Below, one piece after another: positions 32,901-44,651 of a stretch of DNA of 64,000 bases. The stretch comes from Crotalaria pallida. Its lineage: Eukaryota; Streptophyta; Magnoliopsida; Fabales; Fabaceae. Below the pieces are notes generated by a model that did not search any database, had not been told where the DNA came from, and saw only the letters and a list, made by a program, of their open reading frames with translations. A program made the translations under genes and the position numbers. Positions within the stretch are counted from its first letter, which is position 1, and each line of letters begins with the position of its first letter. The stretch lies in NCBI GenBank assembly GCA_037953625.1, contig CM075652.1, positions 10,188,501 to 10,252,500 of the forward strand. Reading direction: 5' to 3'.

Positions 32901-35900
32901 TTAAAAACACATCCTGAAAGCCAGTTGAAACTCCTAGCCACAGAAACCCAAAAAAGTGACCAAAATCCTTAATGGTTGTAGCTTGTAATGCTATCCGATG
33001 CTTAAACCCAAGCACTAGGCCGTAAAAATAGTATTTCTAGGTAATTCAAAATAATAATAATAACTAATATAACAATGATATATAATAATAATAACTATTA
33101 TAACAATGATATAATAATAATAATAATAATAATAATATAATAACTACTATAACAATGATGATAATAACAATAATGAAGGAGCAAATTTGCACAGTGCAAG
33201 TCCAATAAATTTATTGGTATACAAAAGGAATTTCAAACCGAAAAATCTAAAATAACATAGAACTCATTGGCCTCAGGCTTATAATTAGTTCAGCACATGT
33301 CTTGCTTCACTTCACCTCCCCTCACCTCCAAGTCTCTGGAAAAATGTAACTTTTAACTACTGCTAATAACAGCATAAATCCTAAAAAATCTCATTTACAA
33401 AATAAATATACAGCTTTTTCCACACAAAATAATTGGCAAATGGGACCATGTAGAAGATTAACTGTCACAAAGAATCATAATAACAATTAAACCTTTTTGG
33501 CTTGCTGCATTGTATCTGGTGGTGGCACTGCTAAGTATCGCGGAAGACGAGCTTGGAACCATGGGTGTTGACGTATCTCAGGTATGGTCATCCTCTTCAT
33601 AGGATCCACCACAAGCATCCTTGGGATCAAGTCTCTAGCACCAGGTGATAAATGACTTGGAAGAGTGTATATCCCACCCTATAAGAAATAATAAGTGGTG
33701 AGATACAGTTCAGAAACAAAATTTAATCTCTTAGCCGATAGCATTGTGTATGTGTAACTTTTTGTGCATAGCAGTGTTACTTAAAGTCTATGTTGCACGG
33801 GTACGTCATTTTTGCTTAAGTACGTGCGGGTACGCGTTGGGTACGTTGGGGAACGCACCGGGTACGTAAAAAAATAAAATTTAAAAAAAAAAAAAAAAGT
33901 AGGTACGAGATGGGCACATGGTGGGTACGTAATGGGCCAAATGGGTACGCGAATGGGTACGGCCCAACACAATTTTCCCTAATTTCCCACTTCCTCCTTC
34001 GATCTCCTTTTTCATTCTGCGATTTCATCCCTCTTCTCACTTCTTCTCACTTCTGCCGCCTCCAGCCACACCGATGCCGCCACCACACCCGACGCCGCCA
34101 CCACCACACCAACCAGCGAAGCCTTCTCACCATGCCGCCTCCAGCCACCACGCACCACGCTGCCTTCTCCCAAGCCGGCGCTGCCACCCACCACGCCGCC
34201 TCCAGCCACCGAGCGCCCCACGACCGCCGCAACAACCACAGCGAAGGTTAGCTATGGTTTCTTCATCTCTTCTTGCTATTGCTTCTCTATTCCAGATTTC
34301 CAGTATTCCCAAATTTGTTTTTTAGGGATTTAAATTGTTCTCTATGACATGTTGCTCTCCTCTGCTTGATTTAATTTGTTCTCTATTCCAGTATTCCCTC
34401 TTGCTCTCCTCTTCTCTATTCCAGTCCTCGTTGTTGTTGGTGGACTTTTTTTTTTTAATACATTATCTCCTCTTCTCTTATTCCAGTCCTCTTGCTCTCC
34501 TCTTTTTTTTTAATGATATGCTATGCATTAATTTTGCTTTAACTTTTGTGCAATTTTGCTATATTTTGTCATATAATTTTTTTATTATTTATTTATTTAT
34601 TATATATTAACGTACCCGTACTCTAGTTTTTACAAAAATGTCGTACCCCCGTATCCGGTACGTACCACGTACCCGGTACGTACTCGAACCTGTGCAACAT
34701 AGCTTAAAGTTAAAATCAACTTATCTTTGCAACAAGGTAGGAGCGCCCATTTACCTTGATGAAAACAAAGATAAGCTAATGAAGATATGATAAGTATGGA
34801 GTATGGACCTAAAAAGCATTAGGCCTTTCTGGCCAAGTTATAACTCCACTAGAACAATGCCGAGGTTAAAACCAGTTAAGAAAATGATTTGACGTGACAG
34901 TGGTAGGCAATAATCAGTCCTTTCAAACCCACAAAATAAAAAAGGAAAAATAACATTTAAATGAAGATCAACAATACCTTTATTTTCTTGAATAGGTTGG
35001 GAATGTTCTCATCATCGAAGGGGAGAGTGCCACAGAGAAGAGCATACAAAATTACGCCACAGCTCCAGACATCTACTTCAGGTCCAGCATACAATTTCCC
35101 AGAGATAACCTTTAAAAAAAATTGCAGTTTAACCAGGATATATGAACCACAAGAGAAGGGAAATAAGGATTCTGAAAGAAAAATAATAATAATAATAACA
35201 GCAACAACAATCAGTTCCATTAAAATCCAAGGATTTAAACACCTCTGGAGCTGCATAGTTAGGGCTTCCGCAACTTGTCTTAAGAAAGTGACCATCACGC
35301 ATGATATTGCTCAAGCCAAAATCAGCAATCTTGACATTCCATTTGGAGTCCAAAAGTAAATTCTCAGGCTTCAGGTCCCTATGAACCACCATATTCCTGT
35401 GACAGTACTCCACACCAGAGATTATCTGATTCCAAAACAGAAGTTAGACTAAATAATTCGCAACAAACATGAATTCTCAAGTACATAAGATGGGATGATA
35501 TTATACCTGCTGAAAAAAATTGCGGGCTTCATCTTCTTGCAACCTACCCTTTTCTACTATATAATCAAAGAGCTCTCCAGATTTCACATACTCCATAACC
35601 ACATATATGTCTGTTGGGGTTTCTATGACCTCATAAAGTCGTATAATATGAGGATGCATGAACAATCTCAAAATTTTGATTTCTCTTCTCACTGCAACAA
35701 ATTTAAGAAAAAAGATAAGCATATTTAATCAACCAGGACTTAAAATGCAGCAAACATATAGAATAATACTACGTCTTAAGAAATCAGTTAATCTCTAATA
35801 CTTAATGTTCTTCAACCTGTAAAACTAGAAATGCTGGAAAACTAGAAACAATTAAAATTGAGTCCAACGACTAGATAAAGAGCAAGATTATTGACATGAA

Positions 35901-36104
35901 ATGATGCATACCTTTTTCTTCCATTTCCATGTTCTTTATCTTGCGGCGGTTAAGGATCTTTATGGCAACTTTATGACCAGTCAATACATGTTCAGCAATT
36001 TTCACCTTGCCAAAGGACCCGATGCCAAGAGTTTTTCCCAACTTATAATTTGGTAGATACATGTCCACACCTCCACCACCACCCCGTCCAGTTGATCCAT
36101 CCAT
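30000..36104 (-). CDS. SnRK1: SnRK1 alpha catalytic subunit (KIN10-like, AMPK/SNF1 family)
   Basis: Ten coding exons: 36104-35912, 35691-35507, 35425-35243, 35109-34978, 33678-33493, 32797-32708, 32636-32553, 31190-31050, 30692-30450 and 30113-30000. All introns are GT-AG and the frame is continuous, giving 516 aa, within the usual 510-520. The kinase domain spans about 20-272: Gly loop GIGSFG (27-32), Lys49, HRD ending Asp143, DFG 161-163, activation-loop Thr176 (LKTSCGSPNY) and APE 185-187. Then follow a UBA domain (about 293-330) and a C-terminal KA1/regulatory region ending CAAFLAQLRVL. SnRK1 alpha phosphorylates metabolic enzymes and transcription factors under low energy, in a complex with beta and beta-gamma subunits. 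All catalytic residues are present, so it should be functional. ATG 36104 is chosen because the codons upstream lack an ATG. Introns 4 and 7 hold transposons. Confidence 0.97.
31426..32452 (+). mobile_element. TRIM-like non-autonomous copia remnant in SnRK1 intron 7
   Basis: LTRs of 155 bp (31426-31580) and 174 bp (32279-32452) are flanked by an exact TSD, GATAC (31421-31425 and 32453-32457). A PBS starting TGGTATCAG (31581), the initiator-Met tRNA type, follows the first LTR, and a purine tract TTGAGGGGAAG precedes the second. The inside, about 700 bp, keeps a decayed copia Gag tail (Arg/Gly-rich, then EEVTVSTAEYNEYIQLK) with stops. It is inserted antisense to the kinase gene, between exons 7 and 8, and leaves both splice sites untouched. 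Confidence 0.85.
33045..33180. repeat. (AAT)n-rich low-complexity tract in SnRK1 intron 5
   Basis: A run of AATAAT/AACTAT triplets in which a unit of about 45 bp (AATAATAATAACTA then TATAACAATGATATA) is repeated about three times. Confidence 0.8.
33788..34702. mobile_element. hAT-like non-autonomous element in SnRK1 intron 4
   Basis: The terminal inverted repeats are CTATGTTGCACGGGTACG and the complement of CTATGTTGCACAGGTTCG, with an exact 8-bp TSD, CTTAAAGT, at 33780-33787 and 34703-34710; 8 bp is the hAT-type duplication. GGTACG-type words repeat near both ends. The 915-bp interior contains a GC-rich, Pro/His-coding-like block at 34030-34245 that ends AGCGAAG|GTTAGC, a possible splice donor. 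It may derive from a captured or ancestral first exon. No transposase is present. Confidence 0.8.
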
Positions 36105-36120
36105 TTCCAAAATCTAGAGG

Positions 36121-37248
36121 CTAATTCAGAAAGAAAACATTAGGTAAAATCAGACACGGAGAAGTATAGAAACATAACATACATAAACAAATGCAAATTA
36201 GGCTGAACTCGGAAGGGAAGAATTTTCTTCTTTATCTTATTGAGCGTAAAACTTATTAATTTTCAATAGAATGCTATAAATGAGCTATACGCCAAAAGGG
36301 TCATGTATGTAACGCACTAAGGCAAGGTGTCAGCTTGCGTCAGTCGGTGGCCCACTTATAGCTGGAAAAAAAATCCGAAAGTACCAGCACCAGCCATCTA
36401 ATATCTAACTTTAATGACAATAAAAAATAATTGTCAAAAAGTCTTAAAAGAATTTTGTCTTTACCACCTTTACTCGGTAACGCATGCGAGATTTTCACGC
36501 CTCTTGCGTCAAGGCATTGAAACCCGCTAGGACCTTAAGGTCATTTTCACATTTGATGCCCCCACTTACTCTTCTCGAAAGAGGATACACCACCACAAAA
36601 CAATCTTTTCCAATTGTTCTACCCAAACATCAAGTCCAACCCTCAACAGATGTGAAATGGTACCATCTACTGAGAGATCATTTTTCTATTACTCACATGG
36701 ATGATCCATCCGACCATGTAAAAAAAATTCGGATGGCTTATCCAATTGTGTTAATGGGTGGGTGTGAGTAATAGAGAAATGGGTGTTAATAAGATCTCCC
36801 CCATCTACTCCCATCCCTTATATTCCCATATTCTTAACAATAATTATAAGAAAATAAAAAAATATTCAAAACTGGCACATAACAATGAACACGAACTTAA
36901 AAAAATATGAAATTTTCATTAAAAAAAAAAGAGTCAAATAAATTTAAATAGGAATATCAAAAAGTAACATCAAAATTTCTTCTTTTGAATAGGTATAACT
37001 TATCTGGAACAGATAAATTATGACGAGATACCATGCGATTCAACATGATATTTACAATAATTGATAAACACAATCCTGATCCACAAAACACATTAACAGA
37101 AGCTTCATATCAAAAAGTTTGATTTCATACCAAAAACGAGAACAAATCAAGAAACAAGTAATGAATACAAGCAAGAATCAAACGAATCCGAAAAGGAATA
37201 AAAAATCGGAAAAGAAAAGGAATGAAATGGAGAATCACGAAGCCTCAC
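36121..37248 (-). other. 5'-UTR intron of the SnRK1 gene (proximal leader)
   Basis: A donor CAATCG|GTGAGG at 37249/37248 and an acceptor CTGAATTAG| ending at 36121 give an intron just before the first coding exon (16 nt of leader precede the ATG). The same donor sequence recurs at 38274/38273, so an alternative distal leader could splice to the same acceptor. Predicted from sequence only. Confidence 0.6.
36672..36800. mobile_element. Small Mutator-type MITE
   Basis: 129 bp, with inverted ends GAGAGATC and the complement of GGGAGATC and an internal CTATTACTCAC inverted pair. It is flanked by an exact 9-bp TSD, CCATCTACT, at 36663-36671 and 36801-36809. The distal duplicated copy lacks it, so it inserted after the duplication. 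Confidence 0.8.
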
Positions 37249-37318
37249 CGATTGAGGAGCAATGAGAGAATGGCAATGCAGTGAGAAGGAATGACTTGCT
37301 TATAGAGAGAATACTTTG

Positions 37319-37325
37319 TATATAA
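37319..37325 (-). promoter_or_regulatory. TATA box of the proximal SnRK1 promoter
   Basis: TTATATA on the minus strand, about 70 bp before the leader donor site, which puts a start near 37290. A palindromic G-box CACGTG lies upstream at 37408-37413. Confidence 0.5.
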
Positions 37326-38273
37326 GCTAAAAGAAAGTGGGGCAATGACTTCCTCTTCACGTAGTCAAATACGCCAAAGGCACGTATAATGTATTGACGC
37401 AAGGTGACACGTGCCACCATGGATCACACGAGGCAAATCTCTAACTGCTACGATAAAATGCTAAATAATAAGAAAGTCAAAATTTTGTCTTTGTGCCACC
37501 TTTCATCGGTTAGGTATGCGAGACTACTGCACGATTTGCGTCAAGGCGTTGAAATCCGCTAGAGCCTTAAGCCTCCCTTTCACATTTAACTACCTGGCTC
37601 TTCTCCAAACCATACCTTATCCTCAATTCCTTTCCACCACCATAAACAATCTTACCCAATTGTCCTACAATCTACACTAACATATAAATCAACCCTCAAC
37701 AAATGTGAAATTTTGTCATTTACTACCATCCAAAGATTTTCCATAATCTTAACATTCGATTTTTAAAAGAGAAACAAAAATGCTAACAAGTGCGAGCAAT
37801 CTTTAAGAAATCAAAAATAGTCAATTGTCATTGGAAAGTGTTGTATTCACTGCATGTTCCTCATAAAAAAATTACTTTTTATTGATTCTTCGGGCACTCG
37901 TTAGCGAGACCCAAAATGAAAAAGTGCATTCAAAATGAACACAAACTTCAACCAAAAAATTAAAACTTCAGAAATTAAACTCGAATTAATTCAAATAGGA
38001 ATATCATAAAGTAGCATCAAAGTTTCTCCTTTAGAATGAGATAGCATGCAATTCAACGTTATATTTACAATAAACAATTAACACAATCAGATCCACAAAA
38101 CACAACAACAGAATAATCCAATCAAAAAGCTTAATCCCATTCCAAAAACAATAGAACAAACTCATAAACACAGTAATTCAATGAAAAATCAAACGACACC
38201 AAAAAAAAAAATAAATTAAAAAATTGAAGAGAGAAAGGAAGTAAAACGAAAATGGAGAATCACGAAGCCTCAC

Positions 38274-38492
38274 CGATTGAGGACAAAAGAGAGAAATTGG
38301 CGATGCAGTGAGAAGGAGCTCAATTGAAAAACCCTAGAAATGAGGATTTGGGAATCGACGAAAGAAGAACGAAGAAGATGAGGTTCTTCGAATTCGATGC
38401 TTTTGCTGCTGCTATTGCTATAGACCGCAATGCTAAACAAAGATTCGTCTTTGAAACGCTGCGTTTTGGTCATTTCCTACGTGTTGCCACGT
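38274..38492 (-). promoter_or_regulatory. Distal duplicated SnRK1 leader and putative promoter
   Basis: A second leader-like segment ends at the GTGAGG donor (38274/38273). Upstream on the minus strand are two ACGT-core elements, TACGTG at 38478-38483 and CCACGTAA at 38487-38494, separated by only a few bases. Such paired ACGT elements are typical bZIP/ABRE sites. Use of this promoter is inferred, not shown. Confidence 0.45.
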
Positions 38493-38499
38493 AAGTCGT

Positions 38500-39144
38500 C
38501 GTCATGCCACCTGCCTCGCGTGTAAAAGTTAAAAACCCCTCCACCTTTGCCCCAGCCGGGGAAAAAAAAAAATTGTTAACATGCGTAAATTGGTTTTTTA
38601 GTTATAACATTTTAGCATAGTATACTAAATTATAGTACACAAAAATACCTTCATATGTTAGTGATAATAAGCTTTAAAGACAAGAATATTTTAATAATTC
38701 AATTTTTGGAAATTAAAAAAAAATAGAAATCGTAGATTTGATGCATTCTGGTAAGATATGAATGTGGTGTCAACCTATGGCTCTAATCCATCCTTGTAAT
38801 TCGAAAATAAAGACTTTCGAGAACTAATGCTAAACCGCGAAGAAAAAAGGGGAAAAAGTAAATAAAGTCTAAGCGCATATGGCAAGAAAAGAAAATCCTA
38901 TTTTGGTAAGACTCGATCTGAAATGATCGAGGCCTTGTTCTAACTTTTCATGATCGGTTGGTGAATAGAACAATGGTTGGTGAAAATGCAGGTCCACTTT
39001 GTTTCTTTGATGGCAGAATGGGTTGGATGGTACGACGATGTTGGTGGTTCAGGGCTTGGGTGAGGATGATGGTGGTCGCTGGTTTTGGTTGTTGTTGAGT
39101 GATGCTGAGTAGTGTTGGATGGTTGGTGATTCGGGGCTTGGGTG
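38500..39144. other. No gene recognised
   Basis: AT-rich, then a GT/GG-rich low-complexity segment (TTGGTGGTT, GGGCTTGGGTGAGG repeated at about 39051 and 39135) which continues after the solo LTR at 40644-40800. Confidence 0.4.
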
Positions 39145-39149
39145 AGGGT

Positions 39150-40638
39150 TGCTGGAAATAGGGATCAAATACGCAGCGGAAAAAAAAACGAAATACCCTA
39201 TTTCCAGAACAGGATCCATGCGAGAGAGCATGATTCGAGATAGAAAAATGTTTACCTCTTGATGCGAAGAGGAGAACGGTGCTGGTCAGATCGTCCACGA
39301 ACAATCCACGTCAATCACGAGCGCAGCAAGGTAGTCGCTCCTCTATTGGTATCCACACGAACAGATTCCCAATTGGAGTCACGTCTCTCTTCTCAGTGCT
39401 AGCGGAGAAGAGAGAGATTCAATGTATCACTCACTCTCTGATATGGACGGCTAGGGTTGCCGTTTTGTGTCTCACATGTACCAAAACCCTAAGGCTAATA
39501 ATTATAATAGTATTAGACCAGCGGGCTGGGCTTGGCAGCACATATCAGAATACGTCGCACGGTCATACTGTGCATCGCACGGACGTAAATTGTATAAAAA
39601 TACAACTATTGTATTTTTTATCAAATGTGATATCTCCAATCTATTTGTTCTTAGTGTGTGACCCTATAGGTTCCTATAACGTTGGCAATAAAGTTAAAAT
39701 CTCATTTTAAGTTTACAAGCAATGAGCGGTATCTAGCAACACGTCAATGCTACCCAAGTGACAAGAATGTCTGTGATTTGACATAACCTTGTTGTGACCA
39801 ATGATCATGTGTAAATTTAATCCCTTTGTCCAAATATGTTAGTTACACTCATGGCATGGAACGTGTCACCCATGTATAGTGTAACCTATGGTTTCTTGAT
39901 CCCTGAGTAGACGCGTCTAAACAAGTCTCGTCAATATCTCATATTGACTGTCTTAAGTATGGCCATACATTTCACCGTCTCACTCAATCAAGGGGCCTAG
40001 AGATATAATTCATATTGATAAGGAAGGACAAATCTCATCTACGTCACTCACATCCCTCTACATGATTTGTCATATACCTGACTACAACCGTTATGATCAC
40101 CTGGTTAAAGATGACGTTTGATTGCGTGAAAGCACATAATTCCTCATGTTGGGAACCGTAGCGACTTCAGGTCGAAGGACCATGTACACTATTGTCACTA
40201 TGAGAATTGCTTATGACACTCACTTAATAACCAATGTAGCATTCTCATGGCGGGTCAATCCAGTACAGAATTGTCCCAATGTGTACTTACGTGAAGACTT
40301 GATATCCCATATCCATGATCGGTGAGATACAATCATCAGTATGCCACATACTAGTCTCGATGTATTATAGTTGTCATCATTAACTATAATACTCGACTAG
40401 GGAATCTTTAAGGATAATTATCAATCAATAAGATCTCACTATCAAGTCATGTACTTGATATTCTTAAGACATTGAACTTATAATCCTAAGGACTTTATTA
40501 CATCTATTTTAATTAAACAATTAAAGCATAAATATAATAAATGAAATGCCTCATTATTATTAATAGTAATAATCCATAAACATGAAATAAGTACAAGCAA
40601 AAGAGAAAATACGATTGCCACTAGGACACTCTCCAACA
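39150..40638. mobile_element. Solo LTR, probably copia type
   Basis: It starts TGCTGGAAATAGGG and ends CTCTCCAACA, with an exact 5-bp TSD, AGGGT, at 39145-39149 and 40639-40643. There is no internal region, PBS or purine tract. It is 1489 bp and non-coding. Confidence 0.8.
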
Positions 40639-40643
40639 AGGGT

Positions 40644-43315
40644 GACAATGATTGCTGGAGATTGGTGGTTGTTGGGTTGCGTTGAGAAGTGCTGGGTGGT
40701 GAACTGCATGAACGGGTGACAAAGGAGAGAGTGTTGTTGAAGGGTTTTGGAGAGAGAGAGTGTTGGTATTAGAATGGGAAGGGATCAAACTTCAGAGAGA
40801 CTCACAATTGGTTTGGGGGTGTTTTTCTTTTCCAATTTAAAAAAATAAAATTATTAAAATATCTTTGTCATTAAAACTAATTTATACAAAATATTAAGGT
40901 TATTTTTGTCCAAGTATTCTGATACTTATCGCTAACATGCTCCAACTAAAAACCACTCTATACATATTAGCAAATCCCTATTGAAAAATGAATTCTTATC
41001 GTTACGAAATTATTATATAATTACGGAGGAGGGATAAAAAAAATAATGGAATAAATACATTTCACTTTTTAGTATGTTTTTTCACGGGAGGAATGTTATA
41101 CACTACGAATTCCTTTACATCATGTGAGATATCGGTAGGAGAGCTTTAAAGGCAACAATTTTTTTCCTCTACTTTATTTAGGTATTACAATTAAACTCAC
41201 ATTCATTACCCACTTAAACTCGGCTTGATTTTGATGAAATAATCCGTTTTGATTGGATTTGGAGAAATCTAAACCCGAAATTCGTTTTAAAAAGTTGAAA
41301 GTAGGGTGAGGATGGGATTGTAAGTACATGTCGTGCCCCACTCCAAATCTCATCATGGTATAAAATTAAATAATTTACATTATAATAATAGTTAATTGAT
41401 GAAGTTAAACGTGATTTAATTTTTAAGTTTTTAGATATTATTGAAATTATGAACCTTTATTTTTATATAATATTTCACTTATAATGTATTTCATATATGA
41501 TTTATGTTTAAAATAGTGAATATAATTTAGAAAATAATTGAAAATAATGGGACGAGTTACCCACAGGTTTTTTCGAAGACAACGAGGATGAATTTGGGTT
41601 TTACTTTTTCATCCCGATTCTACTTAAACATGTACACGAACCTGTCCCAATCTTTATAAATGCGGGATTAAAATTAACGAAACTTGCTCCAAACTTGACT
41701 AGTTACCATGCCTAAGGCTTTTTTCCTGTTGTGTTTTACGAAAGTGTTTACATAACATTTAAAGCTTTCTTTTTTTTTTTTTTATAATAGATAAAACTAG
41801 TGTATTTGGTTTGTAAGTTATTACCGAGTTTTAAGTAAGTTTAATTATTATTTTTCAAATAAGTTCAATAAGTTTGCAACGCTGAGCAATGTTATCCTTT
41901 TTTTTTTAAAATAACCTATAAAAAAAAGTAGTTTTTGTCTCTCCCTTCTCACTATTTTTTTTTTATGAGAAGCATTTTTTGTTAATGATATCATAGATTC
42001 CACCTTTATCACACTTAAGTTCTCTTTTCTTCTCTTGCAGCAAAAGAAGTTCTCTTTTCTTCTCATAGAACTCATTTCCTTTCTTGTTCTATCACCCTCT
42101 AGATCTAAAAAAAAATGGTGTTTACATATGTGGGGGTTTTTGGTGGCTCTGGCGAGTTCACAAAGGTTTGGCTATGGTGGGGTGAGGTGGTTTGTAGGGT
42201 GGGTGAGATAATGTTGCTGCCATTTGAAAAAAAAATGTATATCTTGATTTTTGAATTACATTAAAAGTTTGTTGTTTCCAAAATTACCAATTATTATAAA
42301 AGAAAAAACTCTAATATTAAGTGAGGGAAAATGTAATGTAGTGATATTTTTTTTAAATGGTTGAGAAAATTAACCAACCTTAACTACTTTTACTGATTTT
42401 TTAAATTTGATTAAAAGTGATTTATAATAATGGTGAGAGGAAATATTTAATTGGTTTTATTAATTTTTTTGTCTCTTTTATTCAATATACTATAGATTGA
42501 GTTTTTGAGACCAGTTCTAAGCTGCATTCGAGACTGATTCTAAACCGCTCTTAAAAATATTGATTTTGTAAATGAGGGTAAAAACGAGTGTTATGAAAAA
42601 GGTATTTATATTATTAGTTTCTGACGTTTCTTTTCGCTATCAAATTCCTAAGTCATTATTCATCCTATGTGTCAATATCAGATTGGTCCACATTTGCATT
42701 GTTTGAGAGAGAAATGAAACGTGTGAGTATTATATTGGTCCATGTAGGATGAACAGTAACTCAGAGACCAAATGAATATTGAAAAGAAATGTGAGGGACC
42801 AATATGATACCAAAGAAACATTAGGAACTAATTTGATATTGAAAAATAATTAATGTAAGGGACCCAATGAATAATTTAACCTATTTTATTTTATTTTATT
42901 TTTTATGTCTTCAGACAAATGCAAGAATCAAACATACATTTCAAATTGAACAAATATAAAAAAGTAACATCACAAATTATCTCAAGTGATACTTCAAATT
43001 AATTCAACAACTAAAAAGATGTGAGATTTAATTATTAAACTTAAGATCAAATTGATTTTTGATTTAATTCAATATATAAATTTAAAATACATTCTAAAAA
43101 TCAAAATATATTGATTCAAGAATACAAATGAAAGTTAAAAATCAAATTTATCTATAGATGCAAAATACAAGTAATAATTGTATTAAAGAAAATCAAGATG
43201 ATCTTAGATATAATAATTAGATTCCAGATGGCCAAACGGAGTGTTTAGAACCAAAATTAGATGGGGTGTGATTAGAGATAAATAGATAATGGATTCGTAA
43301 AACTTGAGAGATTAA
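40644..43315. other. Intergenic, no gene recognised
   Basis: AT-rich with long homopolymer runs. A pair of inverted segments around 42605-42870 (fragments such as ATTGGTCCACAT... and GGGACCAATATGA) suggests an old long-TIR MITE. No coding region is supported. Confidence 0.4.
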
Positions 43316-44651
43316 GCAACAACGATACAAATAATAGAGCTTCTGGTGGTCTAGTGGTGGCGGAGAGTGAGCGAGTCTTGCACAATAGTTCTTAGTGGGG
43401 AGGATGATGAGCTTCCCTAGGCTCTCCTACTCTCTTCTTCTTCATCTCTACTCTTTTCTTTCACTCTTTTGCTCACTACTTCTATATTCACTCACTGTAT
43501 TTTTCTTCCTTACTCTCTTCCTCTGTTTCTCTACCTTTTTCCTCTATGTTTTTCGTTGTCCTTTCCCCTCTCACTCCCTTCTCTTCTTAAGCTCTTTACT
43601 CCCGTCTCTTGTCAACATCCCCCTCATAACTCTTATTTTCTTAGCCGTTAAGTTATTTTTCTCTCCTTCTACTCCTCATACGAGGATGCACTATTTTAGC
43701 TAACTCCTAAAGGTCTCACCTCTTTGGATCAGGGACAAAAAGACCCTTTTCCATGACTTCTGAACCATGGCCCACTCTTAAAATGCTGCCCCTCTTTCCC
43801 TTTTGTTGTCTAAGGCTCTCTCTCTAACCATTGTACAAGTCCTTGAGAGACCAATTTGTCCCTCTAAGGCGAAGCTCGCTCAGAGCCTGCCATGCCACAG
43901 TCCGCCCAGTGCTCCCAGAGGTCTTTACTCAGCTGACCGTATCATCCTTGATGACCAGCTCTGTGGGTGAAACCCCAAAAATGCTTTCCTTTCTTGACAC
44001 ATTTCGCACTTCCTTCTTTCTTATTCTCTTTGCTCGAGCCCTTTATGTTGGGCTTAAAGGCCCAATCTTTGATAATTAAGTTCCAACTTATTTCCTGACC
44101 CAAACCATATTTAAATAAAATAGGTCCCAAACAATAGCCCCTTTTGTTGGAAAAGGGAAAAGCATTTTTGCCTCCCCTGTCCAGTCCTTTCGTACAGTTA
44201 GAAAAAGAAACTGCTCACTTTGTGCACTTTTCTCTTTTGCTGCAAACCAACTCCCCACGTCTTCCTCCACCCACAACCGTCCCTTCATCCCATTACTGGG
44301 GTCTCGAGCTACGTGCCCCATTAATGTGTCTCAACTTCCCTCCTTCCTCTTTGTTTTATAAATTCACTCATCCTCTTTTCATTTCCATTTTCAAATTCTT
44401 TCTTCCACGCCCCCTTTTTCCTCCACACCATGTCGTCTTCTTCTTCTCCTTCCCACAGTGGCTCCCCTTCTCCTGTGCAATCCAGCGGTCCCACTGAGGA
44501 TTCCTCCATTGAACCCATTCCTAGCATTCTTCTTTTCCATACTCTCTCTTCATTTCCACCTCCAAGAGCGGAACCTACCAGCGGCCGAACCCCTAAGGAT
44601 ACAGCGAAAATCCCCTTCCCCACTCGCCCTTTCGTGAAATCTCCCTCCTCC
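43316..44651 (+). other. Retroelement-like block ending in a truncated Ser/Pro-rich frame
   Basis: The sequence is CT-rich. A CCCAAACA at 44126-44133 is followed by ATAGCCCCTTTT, whose complement would be a purine tract, as at the LTR/internal border of the Tat-like element. Further on, an ATG at 44430 opens a Ser/Pro-rich frame (MSSSSSPSHSGSPSPVQSSG...) of about 75 codons that is cut by the copia LTR at 44652. This could be the start of another antisense gene like 13732-16046. The comparison rests on layout and composition, not on clear sequence identity. Confidence 0.35.

Larger units (their letters stand above)
36440..38340. repeat. Tandem duplication of the SnRK1 5' region
   Basis: About 36440-37310 and about 37460-38340 are old direct repeats. 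Shared ordered words include TTTTGTCTTT..CCACCTTT..TCGG, TTGCGTCAAGGC, CCAACCCTCAACA or its variant with ATGTGAAAT, AGGAATATCA, TATTTACAATAA, and the leader-donor block AGAATCACGAAGCCTCACCG with ATTGAGGA after it. The copies differ by many substitutions and indels, and the proximal copy alone carries the MITE at 36672-36800. Each copy ends in a leader exon and donor site. Confidence 0.85.

Noticed and set aside
34012..34325. Pro/His- or Val/Ala/Trp-rich frames on both strands
   Set aside because: They are the GC-rich cargo of the hAT-like element; no domain, though a captured exon is noted as possible.
36102..36110. A longer SnRK1 N-terminus beginning two codons upstream of the chosen ATG
   Set aside because: The upstream codon is TTG, not ATG; the first true ATG is at 36104 and a splice acceptor lies just before it at 36121.
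43395..43703. A Leu/Phe/Ser-rich hydrophobic frame that could pass for a membrane protein
   Set aside because: It comes from CT-rich low-complexity DNA without any domain or gene structure.
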